From Chlorella sorokiniana (lineage: Eukaryota > Chlorophyta > Trebouxiophyceae > Chlorellales > Chlorellaceae), in the NCBI GenBank assembly GCA_025917655.1, contig CP084619.1, positions 1,860,001-1,924,000 on the forward strand: a stretch of DNA of 64,000 nucleotides, given 5' to 3'. A model generated the notes under the pieces. The model saw only the letters and a program-made list of their open reading frames with translations, did no database searches and was not told the origin of the DNA. This document shows positions 21,549-32,939 of this stretch, in pieces. Positions within the stretch are counted from its first letter, which is position 1, and the number at the start of each line of letters is the position of its first letter. Position numbers and translations under genes: made by a program.

Positions 21549-24500
21549 ATGAAGCAGCGGGTGGCTGTGCTGGCATTGCTGCCTCTGCTGCTCTTGCGAG
21601 CCTGGGCACACGACAGCCCTGGCCCGGACAATGAAGGCGGTAAGCTGTTGGTGGTGCAACACGGCTGTCAAGTTTCAACCGGAGGGCGGTATTTGGCTGC
21701 CCTTGAAGGCGGGAGCTGCGGCAGGGGATGTCGGCAGGGTGCCACGAAGCCAAATTGCGGGCTTGTAAGCTAGTTGCAACCCTGGCCCTGCGTGCGCACA
21801 TCGATGTTTTGCAGAAGCAAATCTTCTGCTGACCTTTAAGGCCGGCATCTCCAACTGGGCCGAGGCGGCTGCGGCGCGCCAGCTGCAGGGTTGGACTTCC
21901 TGTGACATCGATCCCGACTGCTTGCCCGTCTGCAACTGGAGCGGTGTGGAGTGAGTGACCATTGGGATTGTACGTGTAGATAGCACATTGCGGCCTGCAG
22001 CGGCGATCATGGTGTCGGCTGCTGCCTGACTGGCAATTTATTTCTTGCTGCACACTTGCTGCGCTTGAGCAGGTGGTACCACCTGCTCGTTCCCCATGCT
22101 GCAGATGCAACCCCTACCTGACGCAAACAGGCAACTACGTCACGGCGCTGTGCGTGGGCAGCTGCGGGCGGGCCAGTGACAGCTTGAAGGCACCTGCATG
22201 CAGCTGCCCGGCATTGCTCCCCCTCGACACACGCCCACGCCAGCTTCGCGTGCACCCGCTTGCTGCAGGCGCCTCCCATGCCGTGCCGGCTGCACAGTGC
22301 CCTTCCGCGGCGACCTGAGGCCGGGAATCCACCGCCTGCAGCACCTGACCTACTTGTACCTTGACGGCAATGCGCTGTCTGGGACGCTGCCGCCGCAGTG
22401 GGGAACCGCACGGTTTCCCCACCCTGCTGGAATTGTGAGCGATGCCTGCCGCGCAGACCATGTGCCGCCAAGCCTGCACTGCACGGCTGCCGCTGCGTCC
22501 AAGCGTGATGCGGCTGCGCTTGTTCTCGGCTGCGCGCCTGATGCCTTGCCTGCTGCGGCCTGCTGTCGCCACGCTGCAGCAACCTGAACGACAACCAGCT
22601 GACGGGCAGCATGCCGGAGGTCTGGTCTGTGGGCCCCGCCTTCGAAACGCTGGCGGACCTGCAGCTGGCAGGCAACCGACTGAGCGGCCCCTTCCCGGCT
22701 GGATTTGCCGTCACCAACACGAGCTTCTGGTCCCTCATGTCCTTGTGAGCAGCAGCGCCGCACCTGGCTGGAGCCAAAGCGGCACAGCATCGAGGGGCTC
22801 GCGAGCATGTCCCTGCCACCTGCCCTCCCGCCTGGCCACCCACCACCAGCCAGGGACTGTGCCGTGCTTGTGAGGGCTTGCGCTTGGTTGCTGCTCTCGT
22901 GTCCACCCTTGTCCGCCCCTCCCGCGCCCCCTCCCCAGCAATTTTGCAAACAACCGGCTGACTGGGTCGCTGCCCAGCTACATCAATGGCATGATAACCA
23001 TGTCCATCGTGCGGCTGGAAAACAACCTGTTCACAGGTGGGTGGGTGGAGTGCGTGTGTATGAAGAGTGTGTGTGTGTGTGTGTGTGTTGTGGGTGGGTG
23101 GGGGTGGGGGTGGGGGTGGGGGTGGGGGGGGTGGGGGCGCATGAAGGAGGAGCGGGGGCCTGGCCTGCAGCGGCTGCCGACCCTGGTTGCTGCGGTTGGC
23201 ATGCAGGCACGCTGCCCCCGACTGGGGCACCCAGGGCTACTTCTGGAACAGCTCCTACAACTCCACTCAGGCCCTGGAGTACCTGTGAGGCCGCCGCCCA
23301 ACCCACCTCCCTCCCTCTGCCGCACACGTGCCGTGTGCTCGCGCCTGATCTGCTACACATGGCTGGCTGCCCGCCAATGACTCACCGCCACCCCCCCCGC
23401 CGCTCCTGCAGCTCGCTGCATGGCAACCGGCTGACGGGCAGCCTGCCGCCCGAGTGGGCAGCCCCCGGCTCCTTCACGGTGCTGAAGCAGCTGACGCTGT
23501 CAGACAACCCGGGGCTGGTGGGCAGCCTGCCGCCCGCGTGGGGCGCCCACCCCGAGGCGCTGCCCGCCCTGGAGGACCTCAACGTGTCCAACACGGGCCT
23601 GTCGGGGCCGCTGCCGCCCTGGGGGCCCCATCCAAGGCGTCTGCGTGCGCTGTGAGCAGAGGGGGCAGGCGGCGGGCGGCTGCTCTGTCGTGGGCGGCTG
23701 CGCATGTTGCAGGGGTGTGCGTCGAGGCGGGTGTTGCTGGGCTGCGGCTGAGGCCATGCTCGCGATGGGCTGCCCGCGATTCATGCTGCTCGCTGCTTCC
23801 GCGCCTGGCCCCTGCAGCACAATCTTCGGGAACAACTTCGACGGCCTCATTCCGGACAGCTGGGCGCAGTTTGGAAACCTGCAGGATGTGATTGCCACCC
23901 CGGCAACCCGGCGTTGTGCCCGCGGCGCCGCTGGGCGCCTCATTCTCCGTGTGCAGCGCGCACGACCCGCTGTGCATCAACTCGTTGCCCACCGACACAG
24001 AGGCGTGCACAGCCCTGGCGCCTGTCACACCCAGCAGCACCAGCAGCTTCCCGGTGGCGGCAGTGGCGGCGCCCTGGCAGTGGCAGCCGCGCTTGCCGTG
24101 GTGGTCGCGGGCCTGTTGTGGCGGCGGCGCACGCGGCGGCGCTCCGCTGACCTTGCCTCCGCCAGGGCCAAGGCAGACCTCCCGGTGCAGGTATGTGTGC
24201 CGCTTGCGCAGCCCTCACAGGAAGGCCGGGGCCGTGGTGCAAGGGCGCATGTGCCTGCCCGCTGGTTCATGCAGGATGAAGAGGCCGGCGGAGTGCTCGC
24301 GCTGCGGAGCAAGCAGGGCGGCAGTGCGCCGAGCGGCCCAGGGGCAGGAGCAGCGGCGGCAACCGTCACACCGCCTGGCGGGTGGCAGGCCGCCACGCAT
24401 GCCGGCACTGTGGGGGACTGGCTGCCTGGACTGAGCCTACAGGGGTCGCGCTCGGCTGAGGTGGGCTGTGCCTCGCTGCCTCACGCCTTTGGCGGCCAGG

Positions 24501-27500
24501 CTTGGAGTGTGTCCACGTCCCTGGAATCCCTCGCATCTTCTGCCCCCATCAAAACAGAAACACTGAAGGTGGCTGCACCCCCTGCGTGGAACCCCTGCTG
24601 CAGCTGGAGGCGCTGCCGTCGGGAGCACGCCTCGCGGGTCGGGGGCGCGCCCCCTTCCCTTCCCAGCTGCCCCAGCTGCACCTCACCCCTGCCGGGGCCC
24701 CTACCCCGGCATCCCTCCACAGGCGGCAGCAGCAGCAGCGAAGCACAGACCTCGGGGCACGCATCTGCAGACGGCGGTTGGGCTCCTGCGCTGCGGGGCG
24801 CTGGGGGTCTGCACTGCAGCTGTCCGACTGGGAGATACGGCCCGATGGTGAGCCCAACCAGGCGGTGCAGGGGGAAAGTGTGGGGGAGTGTTGAGGGGGA
24901 GCGGGGCGGGGGTGGGGGTGGGGTGGGGGTGGGGCGGAGTGGGGGAGCGGGGCGTGTGTGTGTGGTGGGGGCGGCTTGTTCCTGCCCTGCTTGCGGGGCA
25001 CGCGGATTCGTCCTGCTGCGCAGCGCATTTCAGCGGCCCACATGAACCCGCTGCGCTCACGCCCCCCTCCCCTGCCTTGCCCCCAGAGATTGAGATCCTG
25101 AAGCACGCCGACGGCACGGACTGGCAGCTGGGGTGTGGCGGGTTTGGCACGGTGTGCTGCCGCCAGGGGTGCTGCATGCGCTGCTGGCCGCCATGTGTGC
25201 CTGTGCAAGCCAGAGGGCGTAGGCACTTGCCGCACAGGCTGCTGCCCCCGCCCCTGCCAGGCACCGTTCAAACATCCCAGCACGCGCCTCCGGCCGCCGC
25301 AGGTATACAAGGCGCTGCGCAACGGCGTGACGCCGGTGGCGGTGAAGGTGCTGGGCTCGGTGAGCCGCCCTGGAGGGGCCACCCGCGTACCCGGGGGCGG
25401 GGGGCTGTCTGTATTGTTCGGCGCCAGCGTGCTGCGTTGCTCGGCTGCCTGGCATCCCGGCGTTGTCCTGTGTGCGTGCGTGCGTGTGGCCCAAGCTGAC
25501 GGTTCACGGCTCCCACGGTCCCCCTCCCGCCGCCTCATCCGCAGGCCAGCAGCGACCACGTGCTCAAGTCGATGAGCGACGCCGACTTTGCGCACGAGAT
25601 CTCCATCCTGAGGGCCTGCCGCGACACAAACATACTGCAGTTCCAGGTATGTGTGTGGAGGGGGACGGGGAGGGGGTGGGGGGCGGGGGCTGTGGCAAGC
25701 CTGGACACGCTCACTGAGGGCCGGCTGCCGCCCACCGCCGTGCCTCCCCCTGCTGACCGCCCTCTGGCCCCCACGTTGCTGCCAGGGCGCTTGCCGCCAG
25801 GGCTCCCGCCTGCTGCTGGTCACCGAGTTCATGGAGGGCGGCAACCTGGCGCACAACCTGCGCGCGAAGAAAGTCAGCTGGTACCGCAAGGGCAAGAAGG
25901 CGAGCAGCCGCGCCGGGCCCCCCGATGTTGCCCTCTGCTGGCTGGTAGCCATGCTCAGTAGCTGCGGCAGTGTTGACCTCTGTATGTCTGTGCCGCTGTG
26001 CTCGCGACGCCTTTACCCACCCACCGCCGCGCCCGCAGATTGCCGTGGATGTGGCGCGCGCCCTGGTTTACCTCCACAACCGCCGTATTCTGCACCTAGA
26101 CATCAAGTCGGCCAACGTGCTGCTGACGCGGTGGGGACCAGCGGCAAGTGTGGGAGGTTATGGGGGCCACCAACTGATGGGTCGCGGGGCGGGGCGGGGA
26201 CAGGGATGGGCTCCCTCATCTCCCCCCACCCACCACCACACACACACCACACCACCCCCTCTCCCGCCGCAGCGACGGCACTGCCAAGGTTGGTGACGTG
26301 GGCATGGCGAAAGTGATGGCGGGGGACTATGTGTCGGGAGTGCTGGGCACGCTGGCATGGTGGGTGAAGGGGGTGTAGGGGTTGAGCAGCCCTGCCCCTG
26401 GCCTGCTTCGCCCTCGGCATCTGTCAAGCCAGGGCGTGCCACCCTGCCTCCACACACGCGCACTCACGTAGCACCTCCCTCCCCCTCCCCGCCCCCACCC
26501 CTCCAACCCACCCAGGTCGGCCCCTGAGCTGCTCATGGGCCAGCGCTGCGGCGCGAAAGCGGACGTCTACTCCTTTGGTGCGCCTTGCTGCAGCAGCCAC
26601 CCGCGCCCATGCGCGCCCCGCCCCCCCCCCCTCCCCCCTCCCCTGCCCCACTCATGCATCTCGTTTTGTGGCTGGCTGGACACGGGCGTGCCCGCTGCTT
26701 TGCCCTCGTCCCTCGTCCCTTCACCCGCCACCCATTGTACCCCCCCCCCGGCAGGCGTGCTGCTGTGGGAGATCTGCTGCAGCGGGAGGTGCCGCAGCGG
26801 GGCCAGCTGCGCGACCCAATGTGCGCCGCCCGCTCCCTGCCCTGCAAGCCTGCTGAGCCAGCCGCCGACTCACCGCTGGGGGTCCCACCTCTTTGGAATG
26901 CATGCCTGCGTAACTGCTCCCTCGTCTCTTGCCGCCGTCATCCCCCCCCCTGCAGCGTCCCCGATGAGTGCCCCGCCGATGTGGTGTCCCTCCTGCACCG
27001 CTGCCTCAGCCCCGACCCCGCGGCACGCCCCACCGCCACCCAGCTGGTGGAGGTGCTGCAGGCGGCAGAAGGCGCCCCCTCGCCCGGCCTGCACCCACCA
27101 TGCAAGGCATCGGCGCTGCCGCCGTTTGCGCCCTCACCCCCGACGCACTCAGCCCCGCGCCCAGCGCCCCGGCGCCCCCACCCGCAGCGCGGCAGACTCC
27201 ACGGCGCAGGCGGGCAGCGCCCGCGGCAGCCAGGACCTGGCGCGGCGTGCCAGCCCCGACTCGCAGAGCAGCGGGGACGCAGACACGTCGCCTCGGGCGC
27301 CGCCGCCGCCAGCGCTGGACCCCGAGCTGCGGGTCGGGCAGCGGCCAGCTCAGCAGGAGGGCGAGGCGAGTGGAGCGGGCCAGGGGCCCGCGCTGCCCAG
27401 GGTGCGCCAGTACACGTCTGCGGGGCGCGCCATCACGTTTGTGGCGGCGCGCGCCGCGCCCGAGGGGCCGCCCCGTCTGGTCCCCGACGCCGCCGCAGCA

Positions 27501-28048
27501 CCCGGCGCCGCTGCAGCCCCCGCCCCAGCGCTCGCCACGCATCTCAGTCCTCGCTGGAGGACAGGCTGGTGAGTGAGCTGGCGGAGGAGCTGTCCCGCGA
27601 GGCCGCCCACGGCGGCGAGGCCAGCGGCGGCGGGGGCGTGCCGGGCGCCGCAGCGAGCCACGACGGCCCCGCTGTCGCAGCGGCGGACGACGGCGTGGGC
27701 GGCCTGCAGCGGCGGCTGGTGCTGCTGGCCAACGGGCAGCGCTCTTCGCCCTTCGCCCGCCCCCTCCTGGGGGCGCTCCGTCGGCGGCTGCTGCGGCGCC
27801 TGCATCCTCCCACCTACGTGTGTCGCCCTTCTCTCGCCCGCCGGCCTCAGCGGCCGCCACAGCTGTGGCCCACGAGGGGCCGGCGCTGGGGCCACAACCC
27901 TCTCCCTCACCAGACGGTGGCAGCTGAGGTGTTGCAGCATTCTGTTTGTGTTGTGTCTCAGAGCACAACCGGCTCAGAGCACAATAGCACCTGTGAGCGT
28001 CGCTCCTGGGTCGGGCTCCCGCTTTTTCCCGCTCCTACTCCCTGTTGA
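21549..28048 (+). CDS. LRR receptor-like protein kinase
   Basis: Predicted cell-surface receptor kinase. Order: signal peptide (MKQRVAVLALLPLLLLRAWA); an N-terminal LRR cap region (LLLTFKAGISNWAEA ... CNWSGVEC); about nine plant-type LRRs of the LxGxLP form (YLDGNALSGTLPPQW, NDNQLTGSMPEVW, AGNRLSGPFPAGF, ANNRLTGSLPSYI, ENNLFTGTLP, HGNRLTGSLPPEW, SDNPGLVGSLPPAW, SNTGLSGPLPPW, FGNNFDGLIPDSW); one membrane helix (ALAVAAALAVVVAGLL) followed by RRRTRRR near 24.1 kb; and a kinase domain at 25.1-27.1 kb. Kinase motifs: LGCGGFGTV, VAVKVLGS, FAHEISIL, HLDIKSANVLL, KVGDVGMAKV, SAPELL, DVYSFGVLLWEI, DPAARP. The catalytic residues Lys, Glu, Asp, Asn and Asp are all kept, but HRD is HLD and DFG is DVG. 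The C-terminal tail after 27.1 kb is Ala/Pro-rich. Joining into one gene rests on order, frame and helix. Frame slips occur near 23.9 kb, and the stop at 28048 is provisional. Confidence 0.72.
23067..23137 (+). repeat. (GT)n and (GGGGGT)n in LRR-kinase intron
   Basis: A GT run at 23067-23088 passes into G-rich repeats of three to eight Gs separated by T, to about 23137, inside an intron of the receptor kinase gene. The Gs are on the sense strand. Confidence 0.85.
24902..24952 (+). repeat. G-run cluster in LRR-kinase intron
   Basis: Runs of four to six Gs separated by one or two bases, on the sense strand, in the intron just before the kinase-domain exons. Candidate G-quadruplex former. Confidence 0.7.
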
Positions 28049-29120
28049 CTATGGGCCTCACCGAGGCTACTTACAAATTCTTTGGAGACCAACACCACTG
28101 CACAATCGAGCTGATCCTATTCCCCGACTTAATCATTGTACCCTGTTCTCCTTGCACCCTACATGCCTGTTCCAACCCCTCCTTCCTCGCAGCGGGGCTG
28201 CTGGGGCTGAAGCCCAGTTGATAATGTATCAGCACTCTACGAGCATCTTGTTTCGAAGCACCAGTTCCGCCGCCAGTAACCAGTGTTGTAAGTGCCTGGC
28301 AGGTTTCAACCAGCGGTGGGGCGGTTGAGCGTCTGTGCAGGCAGGTGTCGAAACGTCGGCAGCGGAAAGCATGGGTGCCAGGGCCTGCTTTCTCCCTTGC
28401 CCGTGTCTTGTGTTCTCATAGCCCTGAAGGCTTACAGCAAGCTGCTGTGGGGCGGTTGTGTGCTGTGGCACCCCGTGCTTCGGCCGTGTGCTCCGCATTC
28501 CACGCCACCTGTGGGTCAGTGCATGCATGCGGGCGGCAAGCAGCTGCCGCTGCCTGGGGCTCCACTGAAAAATGGAAACGTGTAGCATGGGTGGCACGTA
28601 TGGAAGGTGCTCCCTGGAGATTTGCACTCATCACGGTGACCAGAGAGGCGCTGCCGCCGGGCCGACCGGCGCAGGGCGGCGATGGCATGCTTGCTGTGGT
28701 GGGCACACCTGCGTCCCCACAGCAGCGGGCCTGCACCCTTCCCCAACCCGCAGAGCCGCGCAGACCCGCAAGAGGCAGCTGCCTGTAACTTTCCTCCCAT
28801 GATTATAGTGCAATATAACAAGGCCTGCCCAGCCCTTATGGTTCTGGTGCTGGCATGGAAGTGCCCTGCTGTTTTGATGACAAGCACAGGCCTGCGAGGC
28901 CCCACCGTGAGCAGCCAAGTCCCAACTCCCTTGCCTATGGCAACCACTGGCTGCCAAGCATCTAGGTGAAGCTTGGAGAGCAACATCAGGTGCCACCAGT
29001 GCCCTAGAGACCGCCCTAGCTGCTGCAGTGGCTGTCCAAGGCTGCTGCCCCACCTGGCCGAAACATCGTGGGCGGCAGTTGTGCCACTGTTCGCCGCTGC
29101 GCCTGTGCAGGCGTGTGATA
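28049..29120. other. intergenic / unassigned
   Basis: About 1.07 kb. The first 240 bp is probably 3' UTR of the kinase gene. Long open frames exist on both strands (for example minus 28516-29313), but none shows family resemblance or an ordered exon pattern. Confidence 0.4.
28287..28291 (+). terminator. TGTAA poly(A) signal
   Basis: TGTAA about 240 nt after the provisional stop of the receptor kinase gene. Confidence 0.45.
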
Positions 29121-29562
29121 ATGGGGAGCGGGCGTGAGAGCCAGGAGGGCGGCACATGGGAGCCAGGAGACTACGGGTTGGTGGATGTGCAGCCGCCGCA
29201 GAAGCGCTTTGCCCCACCAGCACCAGCCCCCGCTGCGCCTCCCTCATGGCGGCCGCACCCAGCCGCGGCATGAGCACGCACGCAGACCGCTGCGGAAGCA
29301 GGGGCGCCCGCATAGCCAGCAGCCGCCCTTCCAGCCTGGCTCCCCTGCAGCCGCATCGCGCACACCTGCATCCGGCCGCCCGGCTCAGCGCCCACCCGGG
29401 TCGCCCTTTGCGAGGCCGGGGGTGATGGCTGGCTCGGCCTCGCAGCCCTCCAGGCGCGGTCCCGCACCCCCTCCAGGACAGAGTGCCTCAGACCAGGAGG
29501 CGGTGCTGGCGCAGCGGCAGGACAGCGCGGCCTTTGGCTCCGAGTTTGCGGCGCCTGTGTGA
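29121..29562 (+). CDS. short Pro/Gln-rich hypothetical protein
   Basis: Unrecognised. The ATG at 29121 gives MGSGRESQEGGTWEPGDYGL followed by VDVQPPQKRFAPPAPAPAAP. A second frame continues over QPPFQPGSPAAASRTPASGR and SDQEAVLAQRQDSAAFGSEF to the TGA at 29560-29562. The two halves are in different frames, so there is either a missed intron or a single-base slip near 29270. The composition is low-complexity and probably disordered. It is convergent with the minus-strand gene to the right. It could also be the last exons of a gene starting further left. Confidence 0.35.
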
Positions 29563-29736
29563 CTGCTTGACCCCCATTGCAGGGAGCCGTCTCTATGCAT
29601 GACTGCCATGCAACATGCCTGCAAGCTTGAAAGCTGCATGCCGCCTGTGTGAAGCAACCAAGCACCATGCCGCATTGCAGTACAGCCTTTGGGTGAGAAA
29701 AGGCGTGGCGGCTGCAGCCCAGGCGGCGCGCTCGCA

Positions 29737-31359
29737 TCAGTCGTACTGCTGGCGCAGCGCCATCTCGGCCTCCGACTTCCAGGCGGCATGCGTGCTCTGC
29801 CCCCGCATGCGCTTCTCCTTTTCCTTGTCCTTGCGGTCTTGCCTGCGGGGTGGGCGCGGGGCGGGGCACGCATGGGTGGCGTAAGAAACTGCAGAGCAAG
29901 GGCGCGGCGGCAGCGAACGAGCGAAGCGAGGCAGGGCAAGGCCCCGAGGGCTGCCCTGTGCACAACCCAGCTTGCGGCCTGCGCCGCGGCGGCCCTGCCG
30001 CGCCCCGCACCTCTTGCGCGGCAGCTGCGCCCTCCCAGGCCTTTCTCTAGGAACTCGTCCACCCCCATGGGCTTGCTGGGCATGCCCTTGGGGACGGGGT
30101 GGTGGCCCCCGCCCTCCCCTCTCCCTCGCCCACGTTGCCCCCAGCATCGCAATCTGGGGGCGCAGAAGCAGCAGGGCTGGGGGATGGGTGAGGCAGCGCA
30201 GTGGCCATCTGCAGCAGCTGGATCAGCGAGTTGGGTTAGCCTGCTGCTCAGCGGCCGCAGCGCACCTGCGCAGCGCTGACGGTGCCCACTCGGTCGTCTG
30301 TGCGGTACCGTACCGCCGCCCCCGTGATCACGCCCTTCTCCTGCTGCTGCCTGCAGGCGGGCAGGTGGGGCAGCGAGGCGAGCGGCTGGGGGCGAGAGGG
30401 CACAGTGACGTTGTTGGCCGTGCAAATGCGCCGCAAGGCCAGGCGGGCTGCCCCACCGCGCCCCCGTCCCCGCTCACAGCTCCTCCTTCAGCCGGGCGCC
30501 ATCTGGCTCACGTCCCACTCCCCGACCGCCTGGCCCCGCTTGTTCACCAGCCGGTTCTGGGACTGCGGGTCGGGCGGGGCACCGCCGTCGGCCGCCACGT
30601 TGTTGACCACGCGGTGCACAGCCACAGCCAGGGGCCGTGTGGCCTGCCAGGAGTGGGAGGGTGGGGCAGGCAAACATGGAAGGGGGGGGGGGGCGCGTGC
30701 GCGGCAGACGTACACTTGGAGGGGGCATGTGAGGTGTCATTGTTCTACAGCTCTCACTGTCAAACTGCCATTCGCAGCGAGCAGCGGGAGCAGCGCTGCG
30801 CACACCTCTGGGTCCAGGAAGGCGGGCGGCCCCTCCACAGACGTGAAGGCCGTCACAGCGGAGGGCAACGCAGCGGGTGGGGCCGCCGCTGCCTTGTCTG
30901 GCTGCTGCACAGCCCCGTCGCCGCCGTAATCCTTCAGCCTTGCTTCCGCCTCCTTGGCTCTCCTTGCCGCGCTGTCCTCACTGCATGTGGTGGCGCGCCA
31001 GCAAGCAGCGCATCGCAAGGCTGCGTTCACACACATGCCCAGCAGTCACCCTCCAGCACACTCACAGGCTGCCAACACAAAAGCACCTGTCGTCTCCCGA
31101 TCCCTGGAAGTAGCTGTCCTCCTCAGAGCTGCTGGTCTCAGCGGGCTGCGGCTCAACTTGCCGCCGGGCGGCGGTTCTACGTGCCGCGGGCGGGAGCACG
31201 GGCAGTGTTGGCAAGGCGAGCGGGCCTGGGTGCTTCGCCGTGAGAGCAAGGCGTTTTCGCTAGGCGCTGCAAGGCGTTACCGTCCCAGATGGCGGCCAGT
31301 TCTGCGTCCTCATCCGCATCCCCTGCCGCAACTGCCTGCGGTTGATCTGCGGCTGCCAT
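29737..31359 (-). CDS. conserved nuclear-type hypothetical protein, C1orf52-like
   Basis: A hydrophilic protein made of several small exons. It starts at the ATG at 31359 (MAAADQPQAVAAGDADEDAE), then SSSEEDSYFQGSGDD, a charged helix RRAKEAEARLKDYG, LPSAVTAFTSVEGPPAFLDP, then KRGQAVGEWDVSQMAPG, GMPSKPMGVDEFLEKGLGG and the highly charged end QDRKDKEKEKRMRGQSTHAA / WKSEAEMALRQQYD. The stop is at 29737-29739. The acidic Ser-rich start followed by an LPS...PPAFL box recalls the UPF0690/C1orf52 family from memory. That match is weak and should be searched. The basic end suggests RNA or ribosome-biogenesis work in the nucleus. The span between exons carries (G/C)-rich introns. Confidence 0.5.
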
Positions 31360-31521
31360 GAAGTTTCTGTTGTCGGAGCGAGTTAAAGAATCGCCGACAC
31401 CGCTTCCGCACCGGGCCAGGGCACTGGCTTCGCTAGCTGCCGCCAGGCGGGCGCTGCCGCCTGCTGTCACTTTGCAAGTTTTGTGAAGCATGCCAATCAA
31501 CCTGCAGGCTCGGCATTGTGC

Positions 31522-31526
31522 TTACA
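31522..31526 (-). terminator. TGTAA poly(A) signal
   Basis: TTACA on the plus strand, 49 nt past the stop of the minus-strand ARM-repeat gene. Confidence 0.6.
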
Positions 31527-31574
31527 AGGCTGCCTGAAGCAGAGTGCTGCTGGCCAGAACACGAGGCACCATGC

Positions 31575-32703
31575 TCACAGCTGCCCGAGCGCGTGCAGCA
31601 GGCGCTGCGCGGCTAACGCTGCATCCTCGGTGGCCGGGCTGCGCTGCACGCCCGCCAGGTAGGACTGCAGCGCCGCCTCGCCCCGGCATCTGCCAGCGCC
31701 TGCAGGCCCTCCTCTGTGCGCGTGAGGTCTTCCAGGGCCGCCAGGGCATACTCCAACACACCTGAACAGCATGGGGGTAGGGTGGGAGGGGCGCGCTGTG
31801 CTGTCATGGCCAGCCTGTCGAGGACTGGTGGCGGCGGACCCCGCTGTGTTTGTCAAGTGCTGTGCAAGGCTGGTGCCCCTCCATCTGCCGTGCGGCGCCC
31901 ACCCTGGTCTGCGTCTGGGCGCTCCACCAAGCGCACCAGCTTGGCCGCTGCTCCCTCCTGCACCGCGCGCTTGTGCGCCGCCTCCAGCCGCATCAGCAGC
32001 TGCAGCCGGCTGCACCCAGCCTTGATCATGAAGGGCTGCTGCGCGTCGAGCAGGGCCAGGCAGTTGGCCACGGCTTGCGAGGCCACGGCGGGCGCCACGT
32101 TCAGGCCCGCGCCGCAGATCATGATGAAGGCAAAGAAGCGCAGCACCCGGGGCCGCAGCGTGTCCTCCACCGCGCCCTGCACCGCCGCCTCTGCACCCAA
32201 ACCAGCTTGGCTCTCAGGGGAAAGCCTGCCTGCTCCTGCCAATATCCGCGTGGAAGGATGCGGCTGACTGCTTCGCGGTGAGGGTTGTGGCTGCCGCGTG
32301 ACGGCTGCCCCCGCCTGCCACTCTCCCAAAGTACGTTACCCACCCTGGGACGCTATTGTCTCCTTGCTGAACTGCCTTATATGCTGCAGGCTACTGGAAA
32401 TCCATTGCTGCCTCTCGGCGCTGCACCACGCCCTGCTGACTTGCACAGGCGGGCGTGTCGCAGCAGCCAGGCTCGTCAGTCTAGCAAAACTTCCCCAGCA
32501 TGATGGCAGGTCGGCAAAAGCAACCAGCAGCCCCCGGAGGAGGGTTGTGCCGAAGCCAGGATGCGAGCAAGAGCCAGCGCGGTTCGTCCTTGCATTAAGT
32601 TGTTGCAGGCTCGAAAGAGGCTGACTGGAGATAGGTTTAATTCCCCTCTGCATGCTCCTGTGCCCAGCTGCCGCCTGCTCTTCACCTGCGCTGGCGGGGC
32701 CAT
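31575..32703 (-). CDS. armadillo-repeat-like protein, 5' end uncertain
   Basis: An alpha-helical repeat protein. The best exon (about 31910-32199) reads LRPRVLRFFAFIMICGAG, ASQAVANCLALLDAQQPFMI, KAGCSRLQLLMRLEAAHKRA and EGAAAKLVRLVERP, i.e. two to three ARM-like helical repeats. The last exon adds GVLEYALAALEDLTRTEEGL, QALADAG and SYLAGVQRSPATEDAALAAQ before the stop at 31575. In that exon the frame slips at the CCCC of 31681-31684, as if one base were missing. The 5' exons are not resolved. A short exon with ATG at 32703 (MAPPAQ) followed by a GT donor is one option. Function is unknown; such repeats usually bind other proteins. Confidence 0.5.
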
Positions 32704-32738
32704 CTCAATCACTTTGATGCCATGCACGCTTTCCCTTG

Positions 32739-32853
32739 CTGGCTTGCACGAAATGAAGGTTTGCTCTGCAAGGTATCAGACAAGTGGTATGAGCTGGCTT
32801 GCAGGATACGGGGTTTGCTCTGCAAGGTTTCAGACAAGTGATATGAGCTGGCA
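32739..32853. repeat. imperfect tandem repeat, period about 54 bp
   Basis: Two copies of a unit containing GGTTTGCTCTGCAAGG, starting at 32758 and 32812, differ at only a few bases. Both are preceded by GCTGGCTTGCA (32739 and 32794). It lies between the ARM gene and the senescence-domain gene. Confidence 0.85.
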
Positions 32854-32873
32854 GGGAGAAATCATAGACATGC

Positions 32874-32890
32874 TTTTTTTTTTTTTTTTT
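32874..32890 (-). repeat. A17 homopolymer (minus strand)
   Basis: Seventeen T on the plus strand, that is A17 on the sense strand of the senescence-domain gene, about 50 nt after its stop codon. It is striking in this GC-rich setting. Confidence 0.9.
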
Positions 32891-32939
32891 GCAACATGGT
32901 CAACACCAAGGATTCATTTGGTCACAAGGACGGCTAGCA

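Noticed and set aside
23067-23137. Telomere-like or satellite DNA
   Set aside because: The repeat is a short GT/G-run microsatellite inside an intron; the plant/algal telomere repeat TTTAGGG is not present.
28516-29313. A 265-codon minus-strand frame
   Set aside because: No family resemblance, no splice pattern, and it overlaps a better-supported short plus-strand frame.
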